NCBI GenBank assembly: GCA_964412615.1
Contig: CAYPPK010000003.1
Span: 1-64,000, forward strand
DNA length: 64,000 nt
Direction of reading: 5' to 3'
Source of the DNA: CAYPPK01 sp964412615
GTDB lineage: Bacteria; Patescibacteriota; Minisyncoccia; Sungbacterales; HO2-52-23
Below the pieces are notes generated by a model, which was given only the letters and a program-made list of their open reading frames with translations, did not search any database and had not been told where the DNA came from. Both the position numbers and the translations under genes were made by a program. Shown in pieces: positions 37,691-46,409 of the stretch. Position 1 is the first letter of the stretch; each line of letters begins with the position of its first letter.

Positions 37691-38785
37691 ATGCCCCAAT
37701 TAAAACCTGACATTGAGACATTTGCCCGCATTAAAGTAGTAGGTATAGGAGGCGGGGGAGGAAAAGCAGTTACCCGGATGATTGACCACAAGATCAATGG
37801 GGTTGATTTTATTACCATAAATACTGATGCTCAAGATCTTCACTTCACCAAGAGCCGACAAAAAATTCATATTGGTAAAAATCTAACTAAGGGATTAGGG
37901 GCGGGCATGAATCCGGAAATTGGCCGGCAGGCTGCTGAAGAGAACCGGGATGAAATTCACGAAACTCTAAAAGGGGCAGACATGGTCTTTCTCACTTGCG
38001 GCTTGGGCGGAGGAACCGGTTCAGGCGCCTCGCCTATCGTAGCCGAAGTTGCTCGCGACGCCGGAGCTTTAACTATCGGCGTGGTTACGAAACCTTTTAC
38101 TTTTGAAGGAATACAAAGGCAGCGTATTGCCGAAGAAGCTTGGCACCAGCTAAAGGACAGAGTGGATGCCTTAATAACCATTCAAAATGACCGATTGCTT
38201 AATGTAATTACCAAAGATACTTCTCTTCTGGGCGCTTTTACAATTTGTGACGATGTTTTGCGCCAGGCGGTGCAAGGAATTTCCGACCTGATTATCACTC
38301 CCGGAATTATAAACGTGGATTTTGCCGATGTCAGGGCAATTATGGCTGATGCCGGGTCGGCTTTGATGGGAGTAGGATTTGGCGCCGGAGAGGAAAGGGC
38401 TATCACAGCAGCCAAAGCCGCGGTAAGTTCACCTCTTTTGGACATATCCATTGATGGGGCGCGGGGAGTGCTATTTAATGTGTCAGGCGGGTCTGATCTT
38501 ACCATGTTTGAAGTAAATGAAGCTGCCAAAATCATTACCGAGTCCATAGAAAAGGATGCCAAAGTTATTTTTGGCGCGGTTCATGACGAGAAATTAAAGA
38601 AAGGGGAAGTTAAAATCACGGTGATTGCCACCGGATTTGGCGCTTCCAGCAACCTAAAATTGCCCCTGAGCAAAGAAGAAAAAGCCGAGGCCCGAAAAGC
38701 ATTGCCGGTTACGGATAAAAACGGCACAGAAATGCAGTCGGAATGGGATGCGGTACCTGCTTTTTTACGGCGGCGCGCCAAATAG
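37691..38785 (+). CDS. ftsZ: Cell division GTPase FtsZ
   Basis: Tubulin homologue forming the division ring. The 364-aa protein has KVVGIGGGGGKAVTRMI, the GTP signature LGGGTGSGASP and the T7 catalytic loop NVDFADVRAIM. The C-terminal tail is short and ends EWDAVPAFLRRRAK, in which VPAFLRRR is the conserved FtsA/ZipA-binding peptide. A 216-nt gap and terminator separate it from ftsA. It has its own terminator. Confidence 0.97.
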   Translation: MPQLKPDIETFARIKVVGIGGGGGKAVTRMIDHKINGVDFITINTDAQDLHFTKSRQKIHIGKNLTKGLGAGMNPEIGRQAAEENRDEIHETLKGADMVFLTCGLGGGTGSGASPIVAEVARDAGALTIGVVTKPFTFEGIQRQRIAEEAWHQLKDRVDALITIQNDRLLNVITKDTSLLGAFTICDDVLRQAVQGISDLIITPGIINVDFADVRAIMADAGSALMGVGFGAGEERAITAAKAAVSSPLLDISIDGARGVLFNVSGGSDLTMFEVNEAAKIITESIEKDAKVIFGAVHDEKLKKGEVKITVIATGFGASSNLKLPLSKEEKAEARKALPVTDKNGTEMQSEWDAVPAFLRRRAK

Positions 38786-38813
38786 CAAATCCTCATAAAA
38801 AATCTTCTCCAAG

Positions 38814-38836
38814 TAGCGCGACGGCGCTATTTTTTA
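38814..38836 (+). terminator. Terminator after ftsZ
   Basis: TAGCGC/GCGCTA stem with a GACG loop and a run of seven T, 28 nt after the stop. Confidence 0.8.
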
Positions 38837-38897
38837 TTTGGGATTGCGACATTTTTAGTTATGCGTGTCAATGATTTTAGTTTATCCACAGTTTTTT

Positions 38898-38925
38898 TTG
38901 ACGGCTATATCAACCCCGTTATAAT
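38898..38925 (+). promoter_or_regulatory. Consensus-like promoter of nrdJ
   Basis: TTGACG and TATAAT with a 16-nt spacer. The start would be near 38932, giving a leader of about 290 nt before nrdJ, in contrast to the leaderless genes elsewhere. Confidence 0.75.
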
Positions 38926-39168
38926 TAGGGTAGGAGAACTAAAAAACTAAAGATTCTCTTCACTCCCATCTTTTCATGGATCATTTAAAACTCCGTGAAA
39001 AGGATAGGGTTTCCAAAAATTTTGTGGCCGGACTGCAAAGCTTCTGGAAAAAGGTGGGGGCGAAGAGAATTTTTGTCCCAAAAAAATTTACCCGGTGGCG
39101 CCATTGGCTGGTACCCGGGTAATAGCCATCTTTTTTAAAAAAATTAAATTTCCACTGTACTTTAGACC

Positions 39169-39190
39169 AATTATTATTTAAATAATAATT
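39169..39190. promoter_or_regulatory. 22-bp AT palindrome in the nrdJ leader
   Basis: A perfect palindrome with core TTATTATTTAAATAATAA lies 28 nt before the nrdJ ATG. It may be an operator or an RNA hairpin. The rest of the 38926-39218 leader holds no gene; a short frame from 38975 stops after 10 codons. I found no B12-box typical of cobalamin riboswitches. Confidence 0.55.
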
Positions 39191-39218
39191 TCGTCTACCA
39201 AAGTTAGGGGACAAATAC

Positions 39219-41561
39219 ATGGCCAAGGCCGCCTTAAAACAAAATATCAGAAGAGTTGATATGCCTTTTACTTCCGTGCGCAAACGTGATGGACGCATTG
39301 TGCCTTGGGAGCAGACCCGCATTACCAAAGCGATTTTTCGGGCTATGCAAGCTACCGGCGAGGGGGATATCGCTCGTGATCCAAGCCGAGTTTCCTCTCG
39401 CGTAGTGCAGGAATTAGTGAAAAAATTTCCAGCTACTCACGTTCCTACCATTGAAGAGATTCAAGATTTTGCGGAAGAAAGTTTAATCTTACTTGATTTT
39501 CCCAGAACCGCTAAAGCTTACATTTTGTATCGCTCTAAGCGGTCGGAAGTCAGGGAAAAACAAAAATTAGTTCCCTCTCACGTGCGAAAATTGGCGGAAG
39601 AATCCAAAAAATATTTTCGCAATGCTTTGGGTGAATTTGTTTATTACCGAACTTACTCGCGCTGGATCAATGAAGAAAATCGGCGCGAGACTTGGATGGA
39701 ATCAGTGGATCGGTATCTTAATTTCATGCGGGAAAATATCGGCACTGGTTTGAAAGAGGAAGAATATGAAGAGGTCAGGCAAGCAATTTTGCATCAAGAA
39801 GTAATGCCTTCCATGCGATTGATGTGGAGCGCCGGGGCGGCGGCTCGCAAGACAAATGTCTGCGCTTACAATTGCTCTTTTATCGCTCCGGCTAAAATAG
39901 AGGATTTTGCCGAAATACTTTATCTCTTGATGTGCGGCACCGGAGTCGGTTTTTCCGTAGAATCACAAACCGTACAAAAACTTCCTTTAATTAAAAAACA
40001 AACCGGCCAGAAACTTAAGACCCACGTGATTGAAGATAGTAAAGAAGGATGGGGAGATGCTCTAACTTTAGGTTTACGGGCTTGGTTTGGCGGCAAAGAC
40101 ATTGCTTTTGATCTTTCCCAACTTCGTCCGGCTGGAGCTCGTTTGCAGACTATGGGTGGAAGAAGCTCGGGCCCGGAACCTTTGCGGGCTTTGCTTGAAT
40201 TTTCTCGCACCAAAGTATTAAATCGCCAAGGAAAGCGCCTAACTAACATTGATGTACACGATATTATCTGCAAAATAGGCGAAGTGGTGGTAATGGGTGG
40301 GGTGCGAAGATCAGCTTTGATTTCTCTTTCGGATTTGGACGATGAAGAAATGCGCCACGCCAAGGACGGACAATTTTATGTGACCCATCCGGAACGATCC
40401 ATGGCCAACAATTCGGCCGTTTACAACGAAAAACCCGCTACCCAGACTTTTCTGGAAGAATGGCTGGCTTTGGCCAAGTCCGGGTCAGGGGAACGGGGTA
40501 TTTTCAACCGCGGTGGATTGAAATATCAGCTTCCTAAACGCCGCTGGAAATTATTTAGCCAAGATGCGGCTACCGCCGGCAGCAATCCCTGCGGGGAAAT
40601 TGTCTTGAAATCCAAGCAATTTTGCAATTTAACTGAAGTAGTGGCGCGGCACGAGGATACGGCAGAAAAATTAGTTTGGAAAGCAAAGATTGCCACCATT
40701 CTTGGCACTTATCAATCTTCTTTGACTAATTTTAAATATCTTTCCAAGGAATGGAAGAAAAACTGCGAAGAAGAAAGGTTGCTGGGGGTTTCCATTACCG
40801 GCCAATGGGACAGTCCGGCGGTGCGCGATCCGGAAGTTTTGCGCCAAATGAGAGAAAAAGTGGTGGAAACCAATCGGGAGTATGCCAAAAAATTTGGCAT
40901 TAATCCTTCCACTTGCACGACCTGCGTCAAACCTTCCGGGACCGTTTCGCAACTGGTAGATGCTTCTTCCGGCATGCATCCCCGCCACGCCAAATATTAT
41001 ATTCGCCGCATCAGAATTTCGGCTACCGATCCTTTGTTCCACATGCTGAAAGACCAGAAATTTCCTTATTATCCGGAAGTAGGCCAATTAGAAAGTTCTG
41101 CTTCCACTTACGTGTTGGAATTCCCGGTTAAAGCTCCTTCCGCTTCCATTTTCAAAGATGACCTGTCGGCGTTGGAACAATTAGAATATTGGAAAAATGT
41201 TAAAGAAAACTTCACGGAGCACAATCCTTCCGTTACGATTTCGGTGGGAGAGGGCGAATGGATTGATACGGCCAATTGGCTTTATAAAAATTGGGAAATT
41301 TTAGGAGGTTTGTCTTTCCTGCCCCGCACCAATCACGTTTACAAACTTGCTCCTTATGAAGAAATTTCTGAAGAACAGTATAAAGTTTTGGTAGCAAACC
41401 TGCCGGCAATTGATTTCGCTGCCATTATTTCTTACGAAGAGGACGATCAAACCCAGGGCTCGCATGAACTGGCTTGCGTGTCTGGCGTATGCGAGGCTGA
41501 TTTTTCCGCTGAAGCGGAAAAATCAGGCAAAACCGAAGCGGCTGTTGCCGTAGAAGCTTAA
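39219..41561 (+). CDS. nrdJ: Adenosylcobalamin-dependent ribonucleotide reductase (class II)
   Basis: A 780-aa class II reductase making deoxyribonucleotides without oxygen dependence. An N-terminal ATP-cone (VRKRDGRIVPWEQTRITKAI) comes before the barrel. The barrel contains NVCAYNCSFIAP, CGTGVGFSVES, SNPCGEIVLKSKQFCNLTEV (the radical Cys loop) and CTTCVKPSGTVSQL, with the C-terminal Cys pair region ELACVSGVCEADF. The overall plan is that of the monomeric triphosphate reductase type (RTPR). It is followed 43 nt later by cob(I)alamin adenosyltransferase, which makes its cofactor. The organism probably imports cobalamin; no de novo B12 genes are here. Confidence 0.95.
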   Translation: MAKAALKQNIRRVDMPFTSVRKRDGRIVPWEQTRITKAIFRAMQATGEGDIARDPSRVSSRVVQELVKKFPATHVPTIEEIQDFAEESLILLDFPRTAKAYILYRSKRSEVREKQKLVPSHVRKLAEESKKYFRNALGEFVYYRTYSRWINEENRRETWMESVDRYLNFMRENIGTGLKEEEYEEVRQAILHQEVMPSMRLMWSAGAAARKTNVCAYNCSFIAPAKIEDFAEILYLLMCGTGVGFSVESQTVQKLPLIKKQTGQKLKTHVIEDSKEGWGDALTLGLRAWFGGKDIAFDLSQLRPAGARLQTMGGRSSGPEPLRALLEFSRTKVLNRQGKRLTNIDVHDIICKIGEVVVMGGVRRSALISLSDLDDEEMRHAKDGQFYVTHPERSMANNSAVYNEKPATQTFLEEWLALAKSGSGERGIFNRGGLKYQLPKRRWKLFSQDAATAGSNPCGEIVLKSKQFCNLTEVVARHEDTAEKLVWKAKIATILGTYQSSLTNFKYLSKEWKKNCEEERLLGVSITGQWDSPAVRDPEVLRQMREKVVETNREYAKKFGINPSTCTTCVKPSGTVSQLVDASSGMHPRHAKYYIRRIRISATDPLFHMLKDQKFPYYPEVGQLESSASTYVLEFPVKAPSASIFKDDLSALEQLEYWKNVKENFTEHNPSVTISVGEGEWIDTANWLYKNWEILGGLSFLPRTNHVYKLAPYEEISEEQYKVLVANLPAIDFAAIISYEEDDQTQGSHELACVSGVCEADFSAEAEKSGKTEAAVAVEA

Positions 41562-41568
41562 ATATGGA

Positions 41569-41593
41569 AAAACAGGGGGAACCCTGTTTTTTT
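41569..41593 (+). terminator. Terminator after nrdJ
   Basis: 9-bp stem AAAACAGGG/CCCTGTTTT with a GGAA tetraloop and T-run. It lies before cobO, so coupling of the two genes may be by partial readthrough or a separate promoter. Confidence 0.85.
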
Positions 41594-41604
41594 GTTGGCG
41601 TAAA

Positions 41605-42129
41605 ATGTTAATCATTTTTACCGGAAATGGGAAAGGCAAAACTACCGCGGCTTTGGGGCAGGCGATGCGGGCCGTGGGCGAAGGCAAGAAAGTTTTAATG
41701 GTGCAATTTATTAAAGGACCCTGGAAGTCCGGAGAAGATAAGGTGCAAATTCTCGGCGAAGGGGGTGCTTTTAAATTAGTAAAAATGGGCAAGGGCTTTG
41801 TGGGTATCATGGGCGACAATCTGCCAAGATCAGAGCACGAAAAAGCGGCGGCCGAGGCAATGGAATTTACCTCTCAAGAGATTGAATCCGGCAAGTGGAA
41901 TTTGGTGATTTTGGACGAAATTAATAATGCGGTGGCTCTAAATTTGATCTCCAAAACTAAAGTTTTGGACTTTATAAAAAAAACCAAAAACAAACTGGAA
42001 GATTTAATTCTTACCGGACGCGATGCGCCTTCCGAATTCCTGGCGGAAGCCGACTTAATTACCGAAATGAGGGAGCAAAAACATCCTTATGAAAAGGGCC
42101 TGAAAGGCCGGCGGGGGCTGGAATATTAA
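41605..42129 (+). CDS. cobO: Cob(I)alamin adenosyltransferase (CobA/CobO/BtuR type)
   Basis: A 174-aa P-loop enzyme that adenosylates cobalamin to make adenosylcobalamin. GNGKGKTTAALGQAMRA is the Walker A-like loop, VQFIKGPWKSGE follows, and VILDEINNAVAL is the Walker B-like segment, ending in the family's EMREQKHPYEKGLKGRRGLEY-like tail (conserved KHPY..G..AR.GIEY). It lies just after nrdJ, the only visible adenosylcobalamin user in the window, so its job is most likely cofactor salvage for that enzyme. Confidence 0.94.
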   Translation: MLIIFTGNGKGKTTAALGQAMRAVGEGKKVLMVQFIKGPWKSGEDKVQILGEGGAFKLVKMGKGFVGIMGDNLPRSEHEKAAAEAMEFTSQEIESGKWNLVILDEINNAVALNLISKTKVLDFIKKTKNKLEDLILTGRDAPSEFLAEADLITEMREQKHPYEKGLKGRRGLEY

Positions 42130-42194
42130 AAATTTCATTGCCGATTCATTTGGAAATTGCTGACTGGAATAAAAGCGGAAAAAGGAGGTCAACT

Positions 42195-42755
42195 ATGCCA
42201 TTCTTTGATCAAAAAAGAATGGAGGTAGCCTTAGAAAATCTTCATCGGGAGTATAGGGATAGCATAATCATTGTTGAGCAGTCGGTAGATCCCAAAAATC
42301 CCACTTTACCGCTGTTGAAAGGAAGGGAGTATAAAGAATTACAGGCAGTTTACCAAAATTTTAGAGGGAGAGTGCTGGAAACTGTCTGGGAAGCACTGAA
42401 TCTGGTAATGGAGGATTCCAGTTTTACTTGGGAGAAGGCAGAAGCGAAGCTGCCTTCGCGGGTTTTTAGAATGGGAGGGACGGAATTTAGCGCGGTGATC
42501 CAAGTGAACTATAAGATTGAAATTTGCTGCCTCACGTCTGAAACAGCAGGAGAAAGAAATATTTTTGTGAGAATTATTTGTCTGCGCGCCAAATGGCCGC
42601 CGTTTCCATCCATGCCCTTGCATGTTTTGCTCAGTGCAAAAGGGAAATTCTTGCCCAGTAAGGCTTTGGAAATTTTTAGTTGGAGGACCCGGAATGAAAT
42701 TCAAACAGCAATCTGCTCGGCTTATAAAAAGCTGACAGAAAAATGGGGGGAATAA
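42195..42755 (+). CDS. Hypothetical protein, 186 aa
   Basis: Unrecognised. The start ATG 42195 is fixed by AGGAGG about 7 nt upstream. The product begins with a helical segment (RMEVALENLHREYRDSIIIV), has a central beta-rich stretch and ends in a helix (IQTAICSAYKKLTEKWG). No membrane helix or signal peptide. It is bounded by its own terminator, so it is transcribed alone or with cobO. Function unknown. Confidence 0.7.
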   Translation: MPFFDQKRMEVALENLHREYRDSIIIVEQSVDPKNPTLPLLKGREYKELQAVYQNFRGRVLETVWEALNLVMEDSSFTWEKAEAKLPSRVFRMGGTEFSAVIQVNYKIEICCLTSETAGERNIFVRIICLRAKWPPFPSMPLHVLLSAKGKFLPSKALEIFSWRTRNEIQTAICSAYKKLTEKWGE

Positions 42756-42758
42756 ACC

Positions 42759-42783
42759 AGAATCGCCCGCGGGCGATTCTTTT
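42759..42783 (+). terminator. Terminator before comEC
   Basis: AGAATCGCCC/GGGCGATTCT palindrome with a two-base turn and TTT, 4 nt after the stop. Confidence 0.85.
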
Positions 42784-42862
42784 AATTGACTCCGCACTTT
42801 TTCTGTACTGCTTCGCACTAATAACCTCATGAGGGGTTGACCGGTTGGCAACTTCAAGTTAG

Positions 42863-44386
42863 GTGTTAATTATGCCCTGGTCCAAGGCAAAATTCTTTCT
42901 TTTTTTGTTGCTCGCTTTTATTGCCGGTATTGCTTTGCGCTCTTTTACGGCGATTTCTTACGTGGCGCTCTGGTTAATATTTATCTTGGCTGCCATAATT
43001 TTAGTTTGGGGAATTTTAAGAAAGGCAAAGTATATTTTAGTTGGCCTTATTTTGTTAGCTTTTCTGGGCGGAATTTTCCGGTATCAGGCAGATGAGAATG
43101 CCGCTCCTGATTTAGCTGACTATTACGGCCATGGTTATGCCATGCGAGGGATAATTACCGAGGAGCCAGAAATATCGGGTTCCTGGCAGCAGTTAAAAAT
43201 GGAAATAAATTTCTTGGATGAAAAGAAAGTCAAACCGTTTCTCGCGCTAGTAACCACCAACCAATATCCGGTCTATTTTTTGGGGGATGAAATCATGGTT
43301 CGCGGATCATTGAAAAAACCAGAACTCCTAGAAGATTTTGATTATCCGGCGTATCTGGCCAAAGACAATATCTATGCCCAGGTATCTTTTCCGGAAACGG
43401 AAAAAATTGCCAGCCAGCAGGGAAATAAATTAAGACAAATTCTTTCCCGGGCAAAATTTAATTTTGAAAATAACTTGGAAAGAATTTTGCCCGAACCTCA
43501 CGCCGCCTTTTTAAAAGGCCTTATTTTAGGAGAGCGGGAATCTCTTCCCCAAGATTTAACCGAAAATTTCAATCGCACCGGCACCACCCACATTGTGGCG
43601 CTGTCCGGATACAACATAAGCCTGGTGGCTGATTTTTTCCTGCAAACATTGATTTTCCTGACGGTTCCCTATTATTTGGCTTTTTGGATTGCCGGCATGG
43701 GAATTACTTTTTTTGTTGTTTTAACCGGAGCCTCACCCTCGGTAGTGCGGGCGGGGATCATGGGCATCCTGGTTTTGGTGGCGGCTAGAGAAGGAAGAGT
43801 ATATTCAGTTACCCATGCTTTGGCTTTGGCGGCCGTGCTCATGCTTTGGCATAATCCGAAAATTTTGCGCTTTGACGCTGCTTTTCAATTATCATTTCTT
43901 GCCACCTTAGGTTTAATTTTTCTGTCCCCTCATCTACAGAACGGATTTGATAAGTTGCTTGTCAAAATCAGGCCCTACCGCTTGCCCGTGAAAAAAAGTT
44001 CTGCCGGCAGGAAATTTTTTCCTTTCCAGCGGATGCTGGCTGAAACTCTGGCAGCGCAAATCATGGTTTTGCCTTTGCTTATTTATCTTTTTGGCAGAGT
44101 TTCTTTGATTAGCCCGCTGGTTAATATTTTAGTATTGCTGGCTGTTCCTTATGCGATGGCCATGGGATTTTTGGCCGGCATCTTAGGATTTTTTTCTGAC
44201 TATCTGGCCAGTATTCCAGCTGTCGTCGCTTGGGTTCTATTGGAGTATAAAATTCAGATAATTGAATTCTTTGCCGGATTGCCCGGGGCTGCCTTAACGG
44301 TTGGCAAGTGGGCTATTTTATTTTTGTTTCCTTTTTATGTTTTACTCTTGGGAAAAATTTGGTTTAAAAAATGGGAAAATATCTAA
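42863..44386 (+). CDS. comEC: ComEC/Rec2-family DNA-uptake channel, membrane part
   Basis: A 507-aa integral membrane protein of the competence DNA channel. An N-terminal DUF4131-like part (first three helices, then an OB-fold-like segment) is followed by the Competence domain with LKGLILGERESLPQDL, FNRTGTTHIVALSGYNISLV and LTGASPSVVRAGIMG. The metallo-hydrolase part found at the C-terminus of many ComEC proteins is not fused but encoded by the next gene, which overlaps by 16 nt. With dprA it points to natural transformation, or uptake of DNA as a nucleotide source. Confidence 0.93.
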   Translation: MLIMPWSKAKFFLFLLLAFIAGIALRSFTAISYVALWLIFILAAIILVWGILRKAKYILVGLILLAFLGGIFRYQADENAAPDLADYYGHGYAMRGIITEEPEISGSWQQLKMEINFLDEKKVKPFLALVTTNQYPVYFLGDEIMVRGSLKKPELLEDFDYPAYLAKDNIYAQVSFPETEKIASQQGNKLRQILSRAKFNFENNLERILPEPHAAFLKGLILGERESLPQDLTENFNRTGTTHIVALSGYNISLVADFFLQTLIFLTVPYYLAFWIAGMGITFFVVLTGASPSVVRAGIMGILVLVAAREGRVYSVTHALALAAVLMLWHNPKILRFDAAFQLSFLATLGLIFLSPHLQNGFDKLLVKIRPYRLPVKKSSAGRKFFPFQRMLAETLAAQIMVLPLLIYLFGRVSLISPLVNILVLLAVPYAMAMGFLAGILGFFSDYLASIPAVVAWVLLEYKIQIIEFFAGLPGAALTVGKWAILFLFPFYVLLLGKIWFKKWENI

Positions 44387-45231
44387 AGAATCTCAAAATA
44401 TTTTTTCTTCTAGGATTGGCTGGGTCAGTTGTTTTAATCTGGTACGCAGTTTTTGCGGAAAGCGACCAAAGATTAACCGTTGCTTTTCTGAATGTTGGGC
44501 AAGGAGACGCAATTCTCATCAATACTCCGGGCGATCAGCAAATTTTGATAGACGGAGGACCCAATAAACAGGTTTTGGCCGAACTTTCAAAAGTTATGCC
44601 TTTTTATGATCGTTCCCTTGATGTTGTGATAGCGACACACCCAGACCAAGACCATATCAGCGGACTGCTTGATGTTTTGGAGAGATACGAAGTAGATTTT
44701 GTCATGGAGCCGGGAGTGGAGTCAGAAACGACAGTTTATAAAGAGCTGGAAAAATTGGTTGATGAAAAACAAATCAAAAAAATCCTCGCAAGACGAGGAA
44801 TGAAACTTGTTTTAGACGATAATGCGTATTTGCTTATTTTATTTCCGGACAGGGATGTTTCAAAAATGGATACGAATGACGCCTCCATCGTGGCAAAACT
44901 GGTTTATGGCAACACCTCCTTTCTTTTTACAGGTGATTCTCCCCGGAAAATAGAGGATTATCTTTTAGCGATAGATAAAGAAGGCCTGGATGTTGATGTT
45001 TTAAAGGTTGGTCATCATGGATCGCGAACTTCCACCGGAGAAGAATTTTTAAGCGCTGTTTCTCCTGAATTTGCCGCAATCCAGGTTGGCAAGGGAAATC
45101 GTTATGGGCATCCGCACGCCGAAGTTTTGGATAATTTGCGAGCAGCGGGCGTAAAAATTTTGCGGAATGATTTAATGGGCACTATCCTATTGCCAAGCGA
45201 TGGCCAGCAATTATTAGCGCCGCAATTTTAG
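44371..45231 (+). CDS. ComEC-type metallo-beta-lactamase-fold hydrolase
   Basis: A 286-aa protein with one N-terminal membrane helix (residues ~11-28) and a beta-lactamase-fold domain like the ComEC C-terminus. Metal ligands are in THPDQDHISGLL (HxxxDH pattern), SFLFTGDSP and LKVGHHGSRTS. LNVGQGDAILI is the usual start of the domain. It overlaps the comEC membrane gene, so the pair is a split ComEC. It may degrade the non-transforming strand; in split form it is presumably anchored outside the membrane next to the channel. Confidence 0.92.
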   Translation: MGKYLKNLKIFFLLGLAGSVVLIWYAVFAESDQRLTVAFLNVGQGDAILINTPGDQQILIDGGPNKQVLAELSKVMPFYDRSLDVVIATHPDQDHISGLLDVLERYEVDFVMEPGVESETTVYKELEKLVDEKQIKKILARRGMKLVLDDNAYLLILFPDRDVSKMDTNDASIVAKLVYGNTSFLFTGDSPRKIEDYLLAIDKEGLDVDVLKVGHHGSRTSTGEEFLSAVSPEFAAIQVGKGNRYGHPHAEVLDNLRAAGVKILRNDLMGTILLPSDGQQLLAPQF

Positions 45232-45260
45232 TTGCATAAAGTCAAAACACCAGCTATACT
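45232..45260 (+). promoter_or_regulatory. Promoter of the adenylate kinase-like gene
   Basis: TTGCAT, a 17-nt spacer and TATACT. The start would be near 45266-45268, at the TTG start codon, so a leaderless message is likely. It overlaps the stop codon region of the preceding gene. Confidence 0.65.
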
Positions 45261-45265
45261 TTAAT

Positions 45266-46369
45266 TTGTATCAATTAATCAATCACATAGTGAAAGGATA
45301 TCCGTTTCCTATATTCAAAACCAAAATCGCGGGGCAAGATCAAAAATTTTTGCTGGAGGATCCGGTGGAACGCCGGAAATATTTTGATTTGAAAGCCGGC
45401 CGGGAAATTGAAGCTCTGCGCGATTATTTGCAGAAGGGAAATACTTTTGTGGCTTTTTTATTGGGGCCGAAAAATTCAGGCAAAGGAACCTATACCAAGC
45501 TTTTCCTGGAGGCAGTGGGGAAAGAACACGTAGCCCACATTTCCGTGGGGGATATAGTAAGGGCCGTACATAAAGATCTGGAAACCGAAGAAGGAAAGAA
45601 AAAATTGTTGGATTATTTGCAGAAGCGGTACCGCGGATTTATAACCACGGAATCGGCCTTGGAAGCAATTTCGGGCCGAGATCAGTTCAAGCATTTGCCC
45701 ACGGAGGTAATTCTAGCGCTGGTGGAGAGAGAAATTGAACGCCTCGGCCGCAAAGCTATTTTTATTGACGGGTTTCCCAGGAACTTAGACCAAATTTCTT
45801 ACTCGCTTTATTTCCGAACTTTAATCGGTTTCCGGGATGATCCTGATTTTTTTATTTTTCTGGATGTGCCGGAAGCGGTAATTGACGAGCGGATGAAGTA
45901 CCGAGTTACCTGTCCCAAGTGCCAAAGTCCGCGCAATATAAAATTACTGCGCACCAAAGAAATAGGGTACGACAAAGAAAAAAAAGAATTTTATCTTCTT
46001 TGCGATAACCCCAACTGTGAGGGATTCGGCAAGGCGCGGATGGTCGCCAAAGAAGGGGATTCTTTGGGCATTGGATCCATTCGGGAACGGCTGGAATTGG
46101 AAGCGCAAGTGGCGCGCAAATTGGTTGACCTGCAAGGCGTACCCAAAGTTTTTTTGCGCAATGCCGTGCCGGTTAAAGAAGCCCAAGAATACGTGGATGA
46201 TTATGAAATCACTCCCGGCTATCGCTATGAACTGGACGGCGAAAAAGTAAAAGTGATTGAAGAACCGTATGTAGTAAAAGACGATGACGGGATAGAGTCA
46301 TACAGCTTATTGCCCGCTCCGGTAGGAGTGGCTCTCATCAAACAAGTCGCGCAGGTACTTGGGCTTTAG
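45266..46369 (+). CDS. Large adenylate kinase-like nucleoside monophosphate kinase
   Basis: A 367-aa protein whose centre is an adenylate kinase fold: P-loop LGPKNSGKGTYTKLF (near residue 66, with Asn in place of Gly-Ala), HISVGDIVR, IDGFPRNLDQISY and a lid with four Cys (CPKC...CDNPNC) that probably binds zinc. It is much longer than normal Adk (~215 aa), with a ~55-residue N-terminal extension and a C-terminal ~75-residue domain (ITPGYRYELDGEKVKVIEEP). TTG 45266 is taken as start because a promoter places transcription there; GTG 45291 is an alternative. Phosphate acceptor is unknown. Confidence 0.8.
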   Translation: MYQLINHIVKGYPFPIFKTKIAGQDQKFLLEDPVERRKYFDLKAGREIEALRDYLQKGNTFVAFLLGPKNSGKGTYTKLFLEAVGKEHVAHISVGDIVRAVHKDLETEEGKKKLLDYLQKRYRGFITTESALEAISGRDQFKHLPTEVILALVEREIERLGRKAIFIDGFPRNLDQISYSLYFRTLIGFRDDPDFFIFLDVPEAVIDERMKYRVTCPKCQSPRNIKLLRTKEIGYDKEKKEFYLLCDNPNCEGFGKARMVAKEGDSLGIGSIRERLELEAQVARKLVDLQGVPKVFLRNAVPVKEAQEYVDDYEITPGYRYELDGEKVKVIEEPYVVKDDDGIESYSLLPAPVGVALIKQVAQVLGL

Positions 46370-46375
46370 AAACAT

Positions 46376-46409
46376 AAATCAAAAACGGCTCATGAGCCGT
46401 TTTTGATTT
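46376..46409. terminator. Bidirectional terminator between convergent genes
   Basis: A 34-bp near-perfect palindrome with GC core ACGGCTC/GAGCCGT and A/T tracts on both sides, giving T-runs on either strand. Confidence 0.9.

Noticed and set aside
38975..39122. Upstream short gene in the nrdJ leader
   Set aside because: The frame meets TAG after 10 codons; a longer reading would need a frameshift.
38926..39218. Cobalamin riboswitch in the nrdJ leader
   Set aside because: No B12-box-like sequence or the expected conserved stems were seen; the leader is AT-rich with a simple palindrome.
42863..45231. Frameshift error splitting comEC
   Set aside because: The second gene has its own ATG, its own membrane helix and a complete hydrolase domain, so a natural split is more likely.
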